A stretch of 42,708 nucleotides of DNA, taken from positions 1-42,708 of the forward strand of contig NZ_JAKIKS010000041.1 of NCBI RefSeq assembly GCF_023284005.1. Reading direction: 5' to 3'. The notes below the pieces were generated by a model that searched no databases, was not told the DNA's origin, and worked only from the letters and a program-made list of their open reading frames with translations. The translations under genes and the position numbers were made by a program. Below, piece after piece: positions 1-7,334 of this stretch. Position 1 is the stretch's first letter. Each line of letters opens with the position of its first letter. The DNA comes from Shewanella surugensis (GTDB taxonomy: Bacteria > Pseudomonadota > Gammaproteobacteria > Enterobacterales > Shewanellaceae).

Positions 1-142
1 GTGCTATCTGTTTGATACTGAATCCATGATAGCTATTGATAATCGCATGAGCACGTATCCGGCAACGATGTTTTGGATGATTTTTGAATGCTTCTTCCAA
101 TGTGATGAGTTAGTGTTCAGACAAGACTCTAATTTGTTTCAT
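1..142 (-). pseudogene. IS630-family transposase, N-terminal remnant with in-frame stop
   Basis: Reading the minus strand from ATG at 142 gives MKQIRVLSEH, then a TAA stop at 112-110, then in the same frame a helix-turn-helix start resembling IS630 transposases: KHRCRIRAHAIINSYHGFSI followed by KQIA. The frame runs off the left edge, so only about 47 codons are visible. The pattern H-R-x-R-x-RA-x-AI followed by G-S-I-x-x-IA is typical of the first DNA-binding helix region of this family. The stop, probably a CAA to TAA change, makes this copy inactive unless translation restarts downstream. No terminal inverted repeat could be identified between 143 and about 250. Identification rests on recalled family patterns. 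Confidence 0.66.
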
Positions 143-738
143 TTATAAAAAGTAATAATTCATATGCTGATGATATTTATACAAAAGTAAAGGTATATAC
201 ACAAGTTAAATGATGCTCTAAACACTGAAATCATCTCACTGCTCTAATAGTAAACAAATTTATGGTAATTTAATACTCAGGTACTTAGAACATTATTCTT
301 TTGTACCGTAAACTGACTCGCCTCTTGTTTCATCCCCTCCTCAGCACATAAATTAGTCGTTCCAACAATGATCGATCCAATAACTTAAATAATTCCCCAT
401 GAATAAAGTCTCTGCAGACCTTTTATCATAACCACTCTTATTAATTTTTAAAAACAATTTAAAGTTAGATTGATTTTTCTGAAACACAAACGCATCGACT
501 GATTTTTAAATAAATTAAGACTAAAGTAAAGGTAATATTATTTTTTAATGTTACTTACCTGATAAACCTTAATTATGTTAAATAACGGATAACTACTATA
601 TTTAAAACAATGTGAAAAAATAAACGTTTACACTAATTAAATAATTTATTATCTAATTATTCCTATAAGCCAACCTCTATACTTCTAAAATAAACAATCA
701 ACGAATGACATCAAGAGTAATATTATTTTATTATTTCA
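143..738. other. AT-rich intergenic region with no recognisable gene
   Basis: About 600 bases between the transposase remnant and the first porin promoter. Neither strand has an open frame with a convincing start and ribosome binding site. The sequence is strongly AT-rich with many short A/T runs and stop codons in all frames. It may hold the outer end of the left IS copy or decayed sequence, but nothing specific can be named. Confidence 0.5.
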
Positions 739-767
739 TTGTTTTTTATTTTTAACACCTGTATATT
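739..767 (+). promoter_or_regulatory. Sigma-70-like promoter of porin gene 1
   Basis: A weak -35 (TTGTTT, 739-744) and a -10 (TATATT, 762-767) are 17 bases apart. Transcription would start near 774, exactly where the 5' strand of the leader's closing helix begins. The same arrangement precedes the other two porins, which strengthens the call. Confidence 0.55.
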
Positions 768-773
768 TGTCGG

Positions 774-912
774 CGCTAGGAGCAACCAGTGTTCATTAAT
801 ATACATTAAGACACTAATAATAACTTATGGATGAGTTTAACTTTAGTTTATTAAACCTCACCGCTCTCATTTTTGTTCCTAGCCTTAATTTAATTACAGG
901 GACAATGAATAA
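774..912 (+). promoter_or_regulatory. Structured 5' leader of porin gene 1 (candidate translational switch)
   Basis: Closing helix P1 pairs 775-783 (GCTAGGAGC) with 875-883 (GTTCCTAGC), 9 bp including one G-U. Hairpin P2 pairs 788-792 with 811-815 (AGTGT/ACACT) and continues as TTAAT (796-800)/ATTAA (805-809). Hairpin P3 is CTTA-TGGA-TGAG (824-835). The 3' P1 strand (875-880) can instead pair with the Shine-Dalgarno AGGGAC at 898-903, so P1 and an occluded ribosome binding site exclude each other. The same architecture with different stem sequences precedes porins 2 and 3. Structure seen in sequence; the switching role is inferred. Confidence 0.7.
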
Positions 913-1752
913 ATGAACAAATCGACAATCGCAGCCGCTATTTTATTTGGTTTAAGCAGTGCATCCGCATTGGCGGCTAATGATAATAACTACCAACATG
1001 AAGCTCAGTTAGATTACAAAACATCAAGTGAAGAGTTTTCAGATGGTAACTGGGATCTCAATTACCGTTATTACACCTCCCCAGTAGATCAAAAGACCGT
1101 ACCTTATGCACTCAGTGGCTTTTTAGCACAAACCTCAAATGTGGGTGCTCATTATGGTTTTGACAATAGTAACAATAATGACATCAATCGCTATGGTATT
1201 GATGGTGAGTATGTCTTTGACTCGAAGTGGTTTATTGGTGCAATCATTGATCGTACTGACTATGATGTTGCAGATACCGATAGTTATGGCATTCAAGGTG
1301 GTTATTATTTCAATGATACTTCAGCCGTTTATGCTACTTACAGCCGCACTAACCATAATTTTGACTCTCGTTATTTCCCTAATTATGTCTCTGATACTGA
1401 TACCGACAATTTTGCGTTTGGCGTTAAAGGTTACTTACCTTTCAAAACAACAGAAGGCATACTGTTAGCAGCAGAATACAATAATTATCATTTTTCATAT
1501 TCAGACTACAACGTAAGCTCAACACTTAATACTTTCGACATGAAGGCTGATTGGTATATCACGCGTGCATGGTCATTTGGTGGCATTTATCAAATTACCG
1601 ATGAAAGTGGCAGCGATGATAACTATGCGCTAAACACTGCTTACTTCTTACGTATTACTGATTCAATCTCAGCACGTATTTTAGTCGCTAAGCAATTTGA
1701 ACCTGATTCAGATGGTGTATTTGGTACATTAAGCCTAAACGGTCGCTTCTAA
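913..1752 (+). CDS. Outer-membrane porin, paralog 1
   Basis: A 279-residue protein with a signal peptide (MNKSTIAAAILFG, hydrophobic to about residue 21, cleavage after ALA or thereabouts), then alternating short aromatic-rich strands and acidic, Asn/Asp-rich turns typical of a beta barrel. It ends in Phe (LSLNGRF), the usual outer-membrane assembly signal. Conserved blocks shared with the paralogs at 2080 and 3826 are the early SSEEFSDG and VPYALSG, a central YVFDSKWFI, and the C-terminal QFEPDSDGV. It probably forms a diffusion channel; substrate unknown. The start at 913 is chosen because the signal peptide begins there and AGGGA (898-902) lies 10 bases upstream. An upstream ATG at 905 gives only three codons. 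Sole gene of its transcript, with a hairpin after it. Confidence 0.85.
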   Translation: MNKSTIAAAILFGLSSASALAANDNNYQHEAQLDYKTSSEEFSDGNWDLNYRYYTSPVDQKTVPYALSGFLAQTSNVGAHYGFDNSNNNDINRYGIDGEYVFDSKWFIGAIIDRTDYDVADTDSYGIQGGYYFNDTSAVYATYSRTNHNFDSRYFPNYVSDTDTDNFAFGVKGYLPFKTTEGILLAAEYNNYHFSYSDYNVSSTLNTFDMKADWYITRAWSFGGIYQITDESGSDDNYALNTAYFLRITDSISARILVAKQFEPDSDGVFGTLSLNGRF

Positions 1753-1770
1753 TTCATTATTAAATAAAAT

Positions 1771-1805
1771 GACCATGATTTTTACCCCAGATATAAATCA
1801 TGGTC
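1771..1805 (+). terminator. Hairpin after porin gene 1
   Basis: Inverted repeat GACCATGATTT (1771-1781) / AAATCATGGTC (1795-1805), 11 bp with a 13-base loop, followed by TCTTT. A plausible intrinsic terminator 19 bases after the stop, with only a weak T tract. Confidence 0.55.
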
Positions 1806-1903
1806 TCTTTACATATGAATGCTCATTATCTGTATTGCGCATTCATTGTTTATTTCATAGGCTAAGATGTAAAGTCAATATCATTAAAGCATGCTGACTT
1901 CTC

Positions 1904-1933
1904 TTGCATATTTCTCGGCATTTAGCTTATAGT
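1904..1933 (+). promoter_or_regulatory. Sigma-70-like promoter of porin gene 2
   Basis: -35 TTGCAT (1904-1909) and -10 TATAGT (1928-1933), 18 bases apart. The predicted start, near 1940, is the first base of the leader's closing helix. Confidence 0.55.
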
Positions 1934-1939
1934 GTCGGC

Positions 1940-2079
1940 GCTAGGAGCCAAGGGTTAACACATTCATTAACCTCTTAATATAGACTTATGGATAAGGTAG
2001 TCACTCACTTCTCAATCCCCCATTTTATGTCTAACCATTTTTGTCTCCTAGCCTTATTTTAATTACAGGGACAAAATTA
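1940..2079 (+). promoter_or_regulatory. Structured 5' leader of porin gene 2 (candidate translational switch)
   Basis: P1 pairs GCTAGGAG (1940-1947) with CTCCTAGC (2045-2052), 8 bp. P2 is GGTTAA (1953-1958)/TTAACC (1967-1972) with an 8-base loop, a completely different sequence from P2 of the other two leaders but in the same place. P3 is CTTA-TGGA-TAAG (1985-1996). The strand GTCTCCT (2043-2049) is complementary to AGGGAC (2067-2072), the Shine-Dalgarno, with one bulged base. It therefore has the same two mutually exclusive states as leader 1. Confidence 0.7.
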
Positions 2080-2964
2080 ATGAAAAAAACCACCATTGCT
2101 ACCCTTATTTTGCTTAATTTAGCCTGTCATTCTGCCATAGCCGCACAAGACAAAGCCTATTTTCATGAATCTCAGGTTGACTATCTCACGTCGAGTGAAG
2201 AGTTTTCAGATGGACAATGGGGTCTTCAATATCGTTATTATGCAACGGCAGTTAATCAAGAAACAGTGCCTTATGCACTCAGTGGCTATTTAGCCCAAAC
2301 CTCGAATATTGGTGGGCAATATGTCGGCATAGGAGATGATGACACAAGGTATTATATCGATGGAACCTATGTTTTCGATTCGAAATGGTTTATTGGCTTA
2401 GGATTTAAAAAAACAGACATTAATGATTCTAACAATCTCAAGCTGATTGACTCCTATAAGACTACTACTCCTGATTCAAAAACTTATCAAGTAACTGGAG
2501 GCTACTACTTAAATAAAGCCAGTGCAGCTTATCTATCATACAACTACAGCGATGGCACCGATGATAGTCATCGCACGTATACTGAAGACGTTACGGGGCA
2601 TTATTATGGTTTAGGGTTAAAAACCTTAGTCCCTATGACCGTTACTGAAGGCATTTATATCGATGCAAGTTATCAGTATGCCGATACTGAAACAAAATAT
2701 AGCGGTATCGGTTTTGGCGGAAAAACCGAGCAAACCAGCAATAATTTTAACTTAACAGCCGATTGGTATTTTACCCGCTCTTGGTCCTTCGGTGGCTACT
2801 ACCATACCGATGATGCCAGTAATGACAACGATGATTATGGTATTGGCACTGCTTATTTTTTACGTCTTAATGATGTGCTATCAGCACGCATTAATGTCGT
2901 CAAACAATTTGAACCCGACTTAGATGGGGTTTATGGTAACCTGAGTGTGAATGCAAGATTCTAA
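2080..2964 (+). CDS. Outer-membrane porin, paralog 2
   Basis: A 294-residue protein when started at ATG 2080, which opens a classic signal peptide (MKKTTIATLILLNLACHS, then AIAA). A start at 2041 would lie inside the leader and is rejected. The mature part has many Tyr/Asp-rich strand-turn repeats and ends NARF with a terminal Phe. It shares SSEEFSDG, VPYALSGYLAQTSNI and YVFDSKWFIG with porin 1, and a C-terminal QFEPDLDGVYG. The differences are concentrated in the presumed loops (for instance around residues 105-150), as expected for recently diverged porin paralogs. Ribosome binding site AGGGA (2067-2071). Specificity unknown. Confidence 0.85.
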   Translation: MKKTTIATLILLNLACHSAIAAQDKAYFHESQVDYLTSSEEFSDGQWGLQYRYYATAVNQETVPYALSGYLAQTSNIGGQYVGIGDDDTRYYIDGTYVFDSKWFIGLGFKKTDINDSNNLKLIDSYKTTTPDSKTYQVTGGYYLNKASAAYLSYNYSDGTDDSHRTYTEDVTGHYYGLGLKTLVPMTVTEGIYIDASYQYADTETKYSGIGFGGKTEQTSNNFNLTADWYFTRSWSFGGYYHTDDASNDNDDYGIGTAYFLRLNDVLSARINVVKQFEPDLDGVYGNLSVNARF

Positions 2965-2977
2965 TTCAATTTAGATC

Positions 2978-3009
2978 ATTCCATGGTGAACATATGTTCA
3001 TCATGGAAT
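2978..3009. terminator. Hairpin between porin gene 2 and the convergent DTW gene
   Basis: Fifteen-base arms, 2978-2992 and 2995-3009, pair fully with one G-U. The central TA implies a larger real loop. Lies 13 bases after the porin stop and just beyond the stop of the minus-strand gene, so it may serve both. No clear T tract. Confidence 0.5.
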
Positions 3010-3025
3010 ACATCATTGTTCACGC

Positions 3026-3622
3026 TCACTTATCGTATCGTTTTCTCGCTTTTTCTGGCATAAATTGAAGCTGCTTATCCACCATCGCATTAAGCGCTTG
3101 ATGCAAAGGGTTAATATTATTTTGTTTATCAATGGCTTGCAAACTTAATGCCACGGCTTCAAGCGTGGATAAACTATCTTCACGAGGTGCTTTACGAATG
3201 TTATATTGGGAGGGAGCATCAAGGTTTAGATGTAAAGCAGGAAAATCATTTAACCAAGGGTTTAGCGACATCATTTTAAAGACTTTACGCCACGTGCCAT
3301 CTAAAAAGAGCAATATGGCATCCTTGTCAGGTTTAATATCATCCATGCACGCACTTTCTTTTGCAGGATAGATAACATAAATCGCTTTTTGAGTGTGAGT
3401 TAAAAAAGAAATTAATGAAGCAAAATCGTCAGGTGTTTCACCCACGACAATCTTCACTTGTGGAATAACAAGTGAAAGCAATTTCACGGTATTTTTAGCA
3501 TGTTTGACTTCGTTTGGATCTTGTAACACAATCACTTCGTTCGTGATATTAATCACATTGATACTCTCACAAAGACAAGCAATCATTGGGTATTGACACT
3601 TCAAACAAATCTGACGCGACAC
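3026..3622 (-). CDS. DTW-domain tRNA-uridine aminocarboxypropyltransferase family protein
   Basis: A 198-residue protein starting at GTG 3622. The N-terminus carries a zinc-type cysteine cluster (C-x2-C, then C-x-C: CLKCQYP ... CLC). The centre holds LFLDGTWRK, the DxTW signature that names the family, and the C-terminal third has APREDSLSTLEA, a conserved DTW-domain block. Characterised members use S-adenosylmethionine to add a 3-amino-3-carboxypropyl group to a tRNA uridine; which position this one modifies cannot be told from sequence. A GGAGAG lies about 9 bases before the GTG. Its upstream region overlaps the promoter of porin 3, which is transcribed away from it. No functional link to the porins is evident. 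Confidence 0.82.
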   Translation of the reverse strand: MSRQICLKCQYPMIACLCESINVINITNEVIVLQDPNEVKHAKNTVKLLSLVIPQVKIVVGETPDDFASLISFLTHTQKAIYVIYPAKESACMDDIKPDKDAILLFLDGTWRKVFKMMSLNPWLNDFPALHLNLDAPSQYNIRKAPREDSLSTLEAVALSLQAIDKQNNINPLHQALNAMVDKQLQFMPEKARKRYDK

Positions 3623-3680
3623 AGGATAATTCTCTCCATAAAATGATAGCCACAGAGCATTTAAAATCTCAATGTTGATA

Positions 3681-3710
3681 TTGGCGTGTTTTAAACTTCT
3701 AGTCTATATT
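3681..3710 (+). promoter_or_regulatory. Sigma-70-like promoter of porin gene 3
   Basis: -35 TTGGCG (3681-3686) and -10 TATATT (3705-3710), 18 bases apart. The predicted start at about 3717 coincides with the first base of the leader's closing helix, as for the other two porins. Confidence 0.5.
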
Positions 3711-3716
3711 CACAAT

Positions 3717-3825
3717 GCTGGGAGCGTAGGCATAGGTTAACTAACTCAATGCCAAAATAAATTTATGGATTAAGTCGTACCCTTAATAATACTCGTCTCC
3801 TAGTCTCATCAAAAGGGAGATGATT
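3717..3825 (+). promoter_or_regulatory. Structured 5' leader of porin gene 3 (candidate translational switch)
   Basis: The shortest and most diverged of the three. P1 pairs GCTGGGAG (3717-3724) with CTCCTAGT (3797-3804): two A-U or G-C pairs of the other leaders are G-U pairs here, so pairing is kept despite base changes. P2 is GGCAT (3729-3733)/ATGCC (3749-3753) with an inner GGTT/AACT helix. P3 surrounds TGGA at 3766-3769, within an invariant TTATGGAT (3763-3770), though one pair of P3 is lost. TCTCCT (3796-3801) can pair with GGGAGA (3815-3820), which includes the Shine-Dalgarno. Confidence 0.68.
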
Positions 3826-4773
3826 ATGAAACGTACAACTGCAATTGCTATTTTACTTAGTTTAACAAGCTCTGCCGTCATCGCAGCAGATGATAACAAT
3901 TATAAACACGACATACAGGCCTATTACTCTTCCTCTAGTGAAGATTTTTCTTATGGGCGTTATGGACTTAGTCAACGCAGCTATTTTGGCGGTGATGGCG
4001 TTGACCAAAGTTCAGTTCCCTACACTTTAAGTGGGGAGCTGTCTCAAAAAACCAATTTCGGTACTCATTATGCGGGATTTAATGGTAATGGCAAAGATTA
4101 TCATGTCGATCTTGAGTATGTATTCGATTCTAAAATTTTTATTGCCGCAAAATATTATAAAACTGAACTAAAAGACTATGAGGTTAATGGTTATTTTAGT
4201 TTAGGGGACTATGATGATTTTTACGGTATGGATATTGATAGAAATTTTACCGTACAAGATTATAAATCTGATGGATATATTGGCGCCATTGGATATTATT
4301 TTAATCCTACATCATCACTATATTTAGATTATCGTCGGGGTAATTTAAAGAATTATCGCACTATTCTTACCACCGACGATTTGGAATTAAAAACCACAAC
4401 CGATAATTTTGGTATTGGGGTAAACAGCTTTGTTGAGTTTGTCAGTACAACCGGGCTGTATATGGTCGCTAAATATACTTACACTTCCTACGATGAAGAA
4501 CACACTGGTTATGATATAACCTACAACGACTCAATTAATAATCTCGACTTAGCATTAGATTGGTATCTCACTCAGTCATTCTCAATCGGAGGGAAATACC
4601 ATACTGATGACAACGATTATGATGATGATGACAGTGACAATGACTATAGTGTTACTGCCGCCTATTTCTGGCGAATGACAGATATTTTCTCTACCCGATT
4701 TGAAGTCACAAAACAGCTAGAACCTCGCTTAGACGGCGTTTATGGTCGCTTTAGCGTTGATGCTCGATTCTAA
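3826..4773 (+). CDS. Outer-membrane porin, paralog 3
   Basis: A 315-residue protein from ATG 3826, six bases after GGGAG (3815-3819). An in-frame ATG at 3820 overlaps the Shine-Dalgarno region and is less likely. Signal peptide MKRTTAIAILLSLTSSAV, then IAA. The mature barrel keeps the family marks (SSEDFS, VPYTLSG, YVFDSK, QLEPRLDGVYG, final VDARF) but has longer acidic loops, including a run of Asp and Asn near residues 267-280 that might bind divalent cations (inference). It is more distant from porins 1 and 2 than they are from each other. Function inferred as a general or sugar/anion channel; substrate not identifiable. Confidence 0.84.
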   Translation: MKRTTAIAILLSLTSSAVIAADDNNYKHDIQAYYSSSSEDFSYGRYGLSQRSYFGGDGVDQSSVPYTLSGELSQKTNFGTHYAGFNGNGKDYHVDLEYVFDSKIFIAAKYYKTELKDYEVNGYFSLGDYDDFYGMDIDRNFTVQDYKSDGYIGAIGYYFNPTSSLYLDYRRGNLKNYRTILTTDDLELKTTTDNFGIGVNSFVEFVSTTGLYMVAKYTYTSYDEEHTGYDITYNDSINNLDLALDWYLTQSFSIGGKYHTDDNDYDDDDSDNDYSVTAAYFWRMTDIFSTRFEVTKQLEPRLDGVYGRFSVDARF

Positions 4774-4782
4774 AACTATCTA

Positions 4783-4831
4783 ATGCCAATCACATCGCCA
4801 GACACATGTCTGGCGATGTGATTGGCATTTT
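4783..4831. terminator. Perfect 22-bp hairpin between convergent genes
   Basis: Arms 4783-4804 and 4807-4828 are perfect complements around a central CA, followed by TTTT on the plus strand. It sits between the stop of porin 3 and the stop of the minus-strand exporter, so a bidirectional terminator is likely. The stem is unusually long for that role. Confidence 0.65.
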
Positions 4832-6036
4832 CACACGCTCAATATCTTTTGCTCATGCCAATGAGAAAATCTTCTTATCTTCATAATAATTAATGTGATA
4901 CTTGATAAAACCAACATAACTAAACCAACGGCATAAGGTGCATTGAGATCCGTTTGTTGAACTAAACCTGCAAGCAAAGATGCCCCACTCATCTGAATAA
5001 AACCTAATATAGCCGTGGCAGTACCTGCCCGCTCACTGAACGCCGATAGCGCCATACTAGTTGCAGGTCCTAATAACAATGCAAAGCCAACACATAATAA
5101 CAAGATCGGTAACATAAAGCTCAACGCAGCTTCAAATCCAGTATCAGGCCCCCACTGTTGCATCACCAGTTGTAATCCACCGGCAAAGAACAAACACAGT
5201 AATGCGAGGATCACAGTCCCTCGATTACCGAGTTGTTTCATCACAAGAGGAGCAGCAAAGCATGCCATAATATTGATCACAGCATTTAACGCAAATAATC
5301 CGCTAAAGGTCAGCTCAGACATCCCTAAATGCTCAATAATCCAAACGGGAGCATAAGAGACATAACTTAAAATTGATGTCATACCCACCATACAAACAAA
5401 AGCGTAAAACAGAAAATGCGGCTCCATTATCACAGGTTTATAGCGTGACCAACGATATAAACCTCCTTCTGTTACAGTATGTGCAGGTCTCGTTTCAGGC
5501 AGACGATATCCCACATAAATAAGAACTAATACTGCGTATAGCATCATAAACACAAACGTTGAACGCCAACCAAACTGCAATGCCAAGACACCACCAAGGG
5601 TGGGTGCTAATGCGGGGATGACGCAGATCATGCCATTTAAATAACTGTAATAATGCGCCCCTTCTTGAGAAGTAAAACAATCCCGCACGGCACTAAAAAC
5701 GACAATGGAAGTCGCACATGCCGCTAAACCTTGCAATACTCTTGCAATGAGCAGCCAATGGAAGTCCATGGCCGTTGCTGCTAGCAAACTACTCATGCCG
5801 TACAATAAAATACCCGCCAAAGCAATCGGTCGTCTTCCATAACGGTCCGCTAATGGACCAATGAATAACTGACCAGTACCCATAGCAAAAAGAAACAATA
5901 TCAACGTCGATTGAATGTCACTTGCCGACACCCCAAATTCCGTTGCCATATTAGGCATTGAGGGTAAATATATATCGATAGCGAGTGGGCTTAATACCAC
6001 CATAGACATTAATATCGGTAATAAATTACGACGCAT
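4831..6036 (-). CDS. Bcr/CflA-family multidrug efflux MFS transporter
   Basis: A 401-residue inner-membrane protein with about 12 hydrophobic segments. The N-terminus has the Bcr/CflA opening PLAIDIYLPSMP, and the loop between helices 2 and 3 carries the MFS motif A variant GPLADRYGRRP. The family exports drugs such as bicyclomycin, chloramphenicol or sulfonamides using the proton gradient. The actual substrate is not predictable from sequence. It is transcribed divergently from the LysR gene at 6146 across 109 bases, which suggests control by that regulator. Start MRRNLLPIL at 6036, with the first transmembrane helix following at once. Confidence 0.85.
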   Translation of the reverse strand: MRRNLLPILMSMVVLSPLAIDIYLPSMPNMATEFGVSASDIQSTLILFLFAMGTGQLFIGPLADRYGRRPIALAGILLYGMSSLLAATAMDFHWLLIARVLQGLAACATSIVVFSAVRDCFTSQEGAHYYSYLNGMICVIPALAPTLGGVLALQFGWRSTFVFMMLYAVLVLIYVGYRLPETRPAHTVTEGGLYRWSRYKPVIMEPHFLFYAFVCMVGMTSILSYVSYAPVWIIEHLGMSELTFSGLFALNAVINIMACFAAPLVMKQLGNRGTVILALLCLFFAGGLQLVMQQWGPDTGFEAALSFMLPILLLCVGFALLLGPATSMALSAFSERAGTATAILGFIQMSGASLLAGLVQQTDLNAPYAVGLVMLVLSSITLIIMKIRRFSHWHEQKILSV

Positions 6037-6105
6037 ACTGAAATGAACTCTCTTTTGTTAATAGATAGAACACATATTTTAACCAATACATGTTATGAAT
6101 AGAAA

Positions 6106-6114
6106 TGATATAAT
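6106..6114 (+). promoter_or_regulatory. Extended -10 promoter of the LysR-type gene
   Basis: TGATATAAT (6106-6114) is a consensus extended -10. No good -35 is present, which is usual for extended -10 promoters. It lies 32 bases before the gene start, in the shared intergenic region with the divergent exporter. Confidence 0.5.
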
Positions 6115-6145
6115 TTACCAACCATATTTCCTATGAGGAATATCT

Positions 6146-7126
6146 ATGAATTTAGATAATTTAGCTCGTATTGATCTAAATTTACTCGTGATCTTACAAA
6201 TATTAATTGAAGAGCAAAGTGTTACACGAGCAGCTAATCGTCTTCACCTAAGTCAATCATCTTTGAGTAAGAGTTTAAATCGTTTACGAGAAGCCTTAGG
6301 CGATCCTCTTTTTATTCGGACGGCACATGGCTTAAAGCCCACTGCTCACACTCTGTATTTAACAGACAAACTCCCGCCGCTACTACAGCAAATTTATCAG
6401 CTCACACAGCCCCCGCAATTTACTCCAGATAATAGTGAACGACATTTTTCTTTTGCTATGGTGGAGAGTGCTTACGACACTTTAATTCCTTATTTTATTG
6501 GACCATTACTTAATAAAGCACCAAAACTAAAACTAGACTCTTATATCTGGACAGAGAAATCCATGCAAGCCATTCAGCAAGGACAAATTGATTTTGGTAT
6601 TTCTGGTAGGGATTTACATCCAAAGTCCAACTTACGGATCCAGCAACTCCCTGAAGGTATCGCACATCAAACCTTATTTACCGATCATCAAATATGTCTT
6701 GCAAGACAAGATCACCCGATTCTAGACACCGTTAAATTGGGCCAATGGGATCTAGAGTGCTATTTAAATATGCAACATGTTCAAGTGCGCTGCGAAGGTA
6801 ATAATTGGTGGATGCTAGATTATCATCTCGCCGACTTAGGATTACGTCGAAAACTGAGCACGACAGTCTCTGACTTTTATGGTGCGGCAAGCGTTTGTGC
6901 TCACAGTGATTTAATTTTCACACTTCCAAGTAGTTTTGCTTGTCATGCAAAAAAACTCTATCCATTAGTCGAGCTTCCCCTACCGGTATCATTTCCTTCC
7001 ATGGCTTATGTTTTACTTTGGCACACCAGCAACTCAGAAGAACCCGGCCACTTATGGGTAAAAGAAACCATATGCAGAAGTGTTTCTCAAATTTTTAAAC
7101 TTAATGAAAGTGCCAACTTAAGCTAA
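6146..7126 (+). CDS. LysR-family transcriptional regulator
   Basis: A 326-residue protein. Residues 8-65 form the LysR winged helix (LNLLVILQILIEEQSVTRAA, then NRLHLSQSSLSKSLNRLRE) followed by the linker GDPLFIRTAHGLKPT. Residues about 95-305 form the periplasmic-binding-like effector domain. The opening DNLARIDLNLL resembles the NodD/LeuO/SyrM branch of the family. Strong ribosome binding site GAGGAA at 6135-6140. It probably regulates the divergent Bcr/CflA exporter and perhaps itself. The effector ligand is unknown. Confidence 0.88.
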   Translation: MNLDNLARIDLNLLVILQILIEEQSVTRAANRLHLSQSSLSKSLNRLREALGDPLFIRTAHGLKPTAHTLYLTDKLPPLLQQIYQLTQPPQFTPDNSERHFSFAMVESAYDTLIPYFIGPLLNKAPKLKLDSYIWTEKSMQAIQQGQIDFGISGRDLHPKSNLRIQQLPEGIAHQTLFTDHQICLARQDHPILDTVKLGQWDLECYLNMQHVQVRCEGNNWWMLDYHLADLGLRRKLSTTVSDFYGAASVCAHSDLIFTLPSSFACHAKKLYPLVELPLPVSFPSMAYVLLWHTSNSEEPGHLWVKETICRSVSQIFKLNESANLS

Positions 7127-7334
7127 CTGAATCTAAGCTTGACAACACTAGCTTATCACATGACTTGATAGGCTCTGAAACTAGCCTTTTTAGGCTGTTT
7201 AGGTATATCATGAGAATATTAAGCGAATTTAACGTGATCCTAGACGCTACTGGGTGCAATATATGAACTTGACATTGGTGTCGGCATCTCGAAAAAGCGC
7301 CTATAACCAATCATCAACTTATTTTGGAGTCATT

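Noticed and set aside
774..912. Porin leader as a c-di-GMP-I or other known riboswitch
   Set aside because: The conserved cores I know for those classes are absent; only the general switch layout is shared.
2041..2079. Upstream start for porin 2
   Set aside because: It would translate the 3' strand of leader helix P1; the signal peptide begins at 2080.
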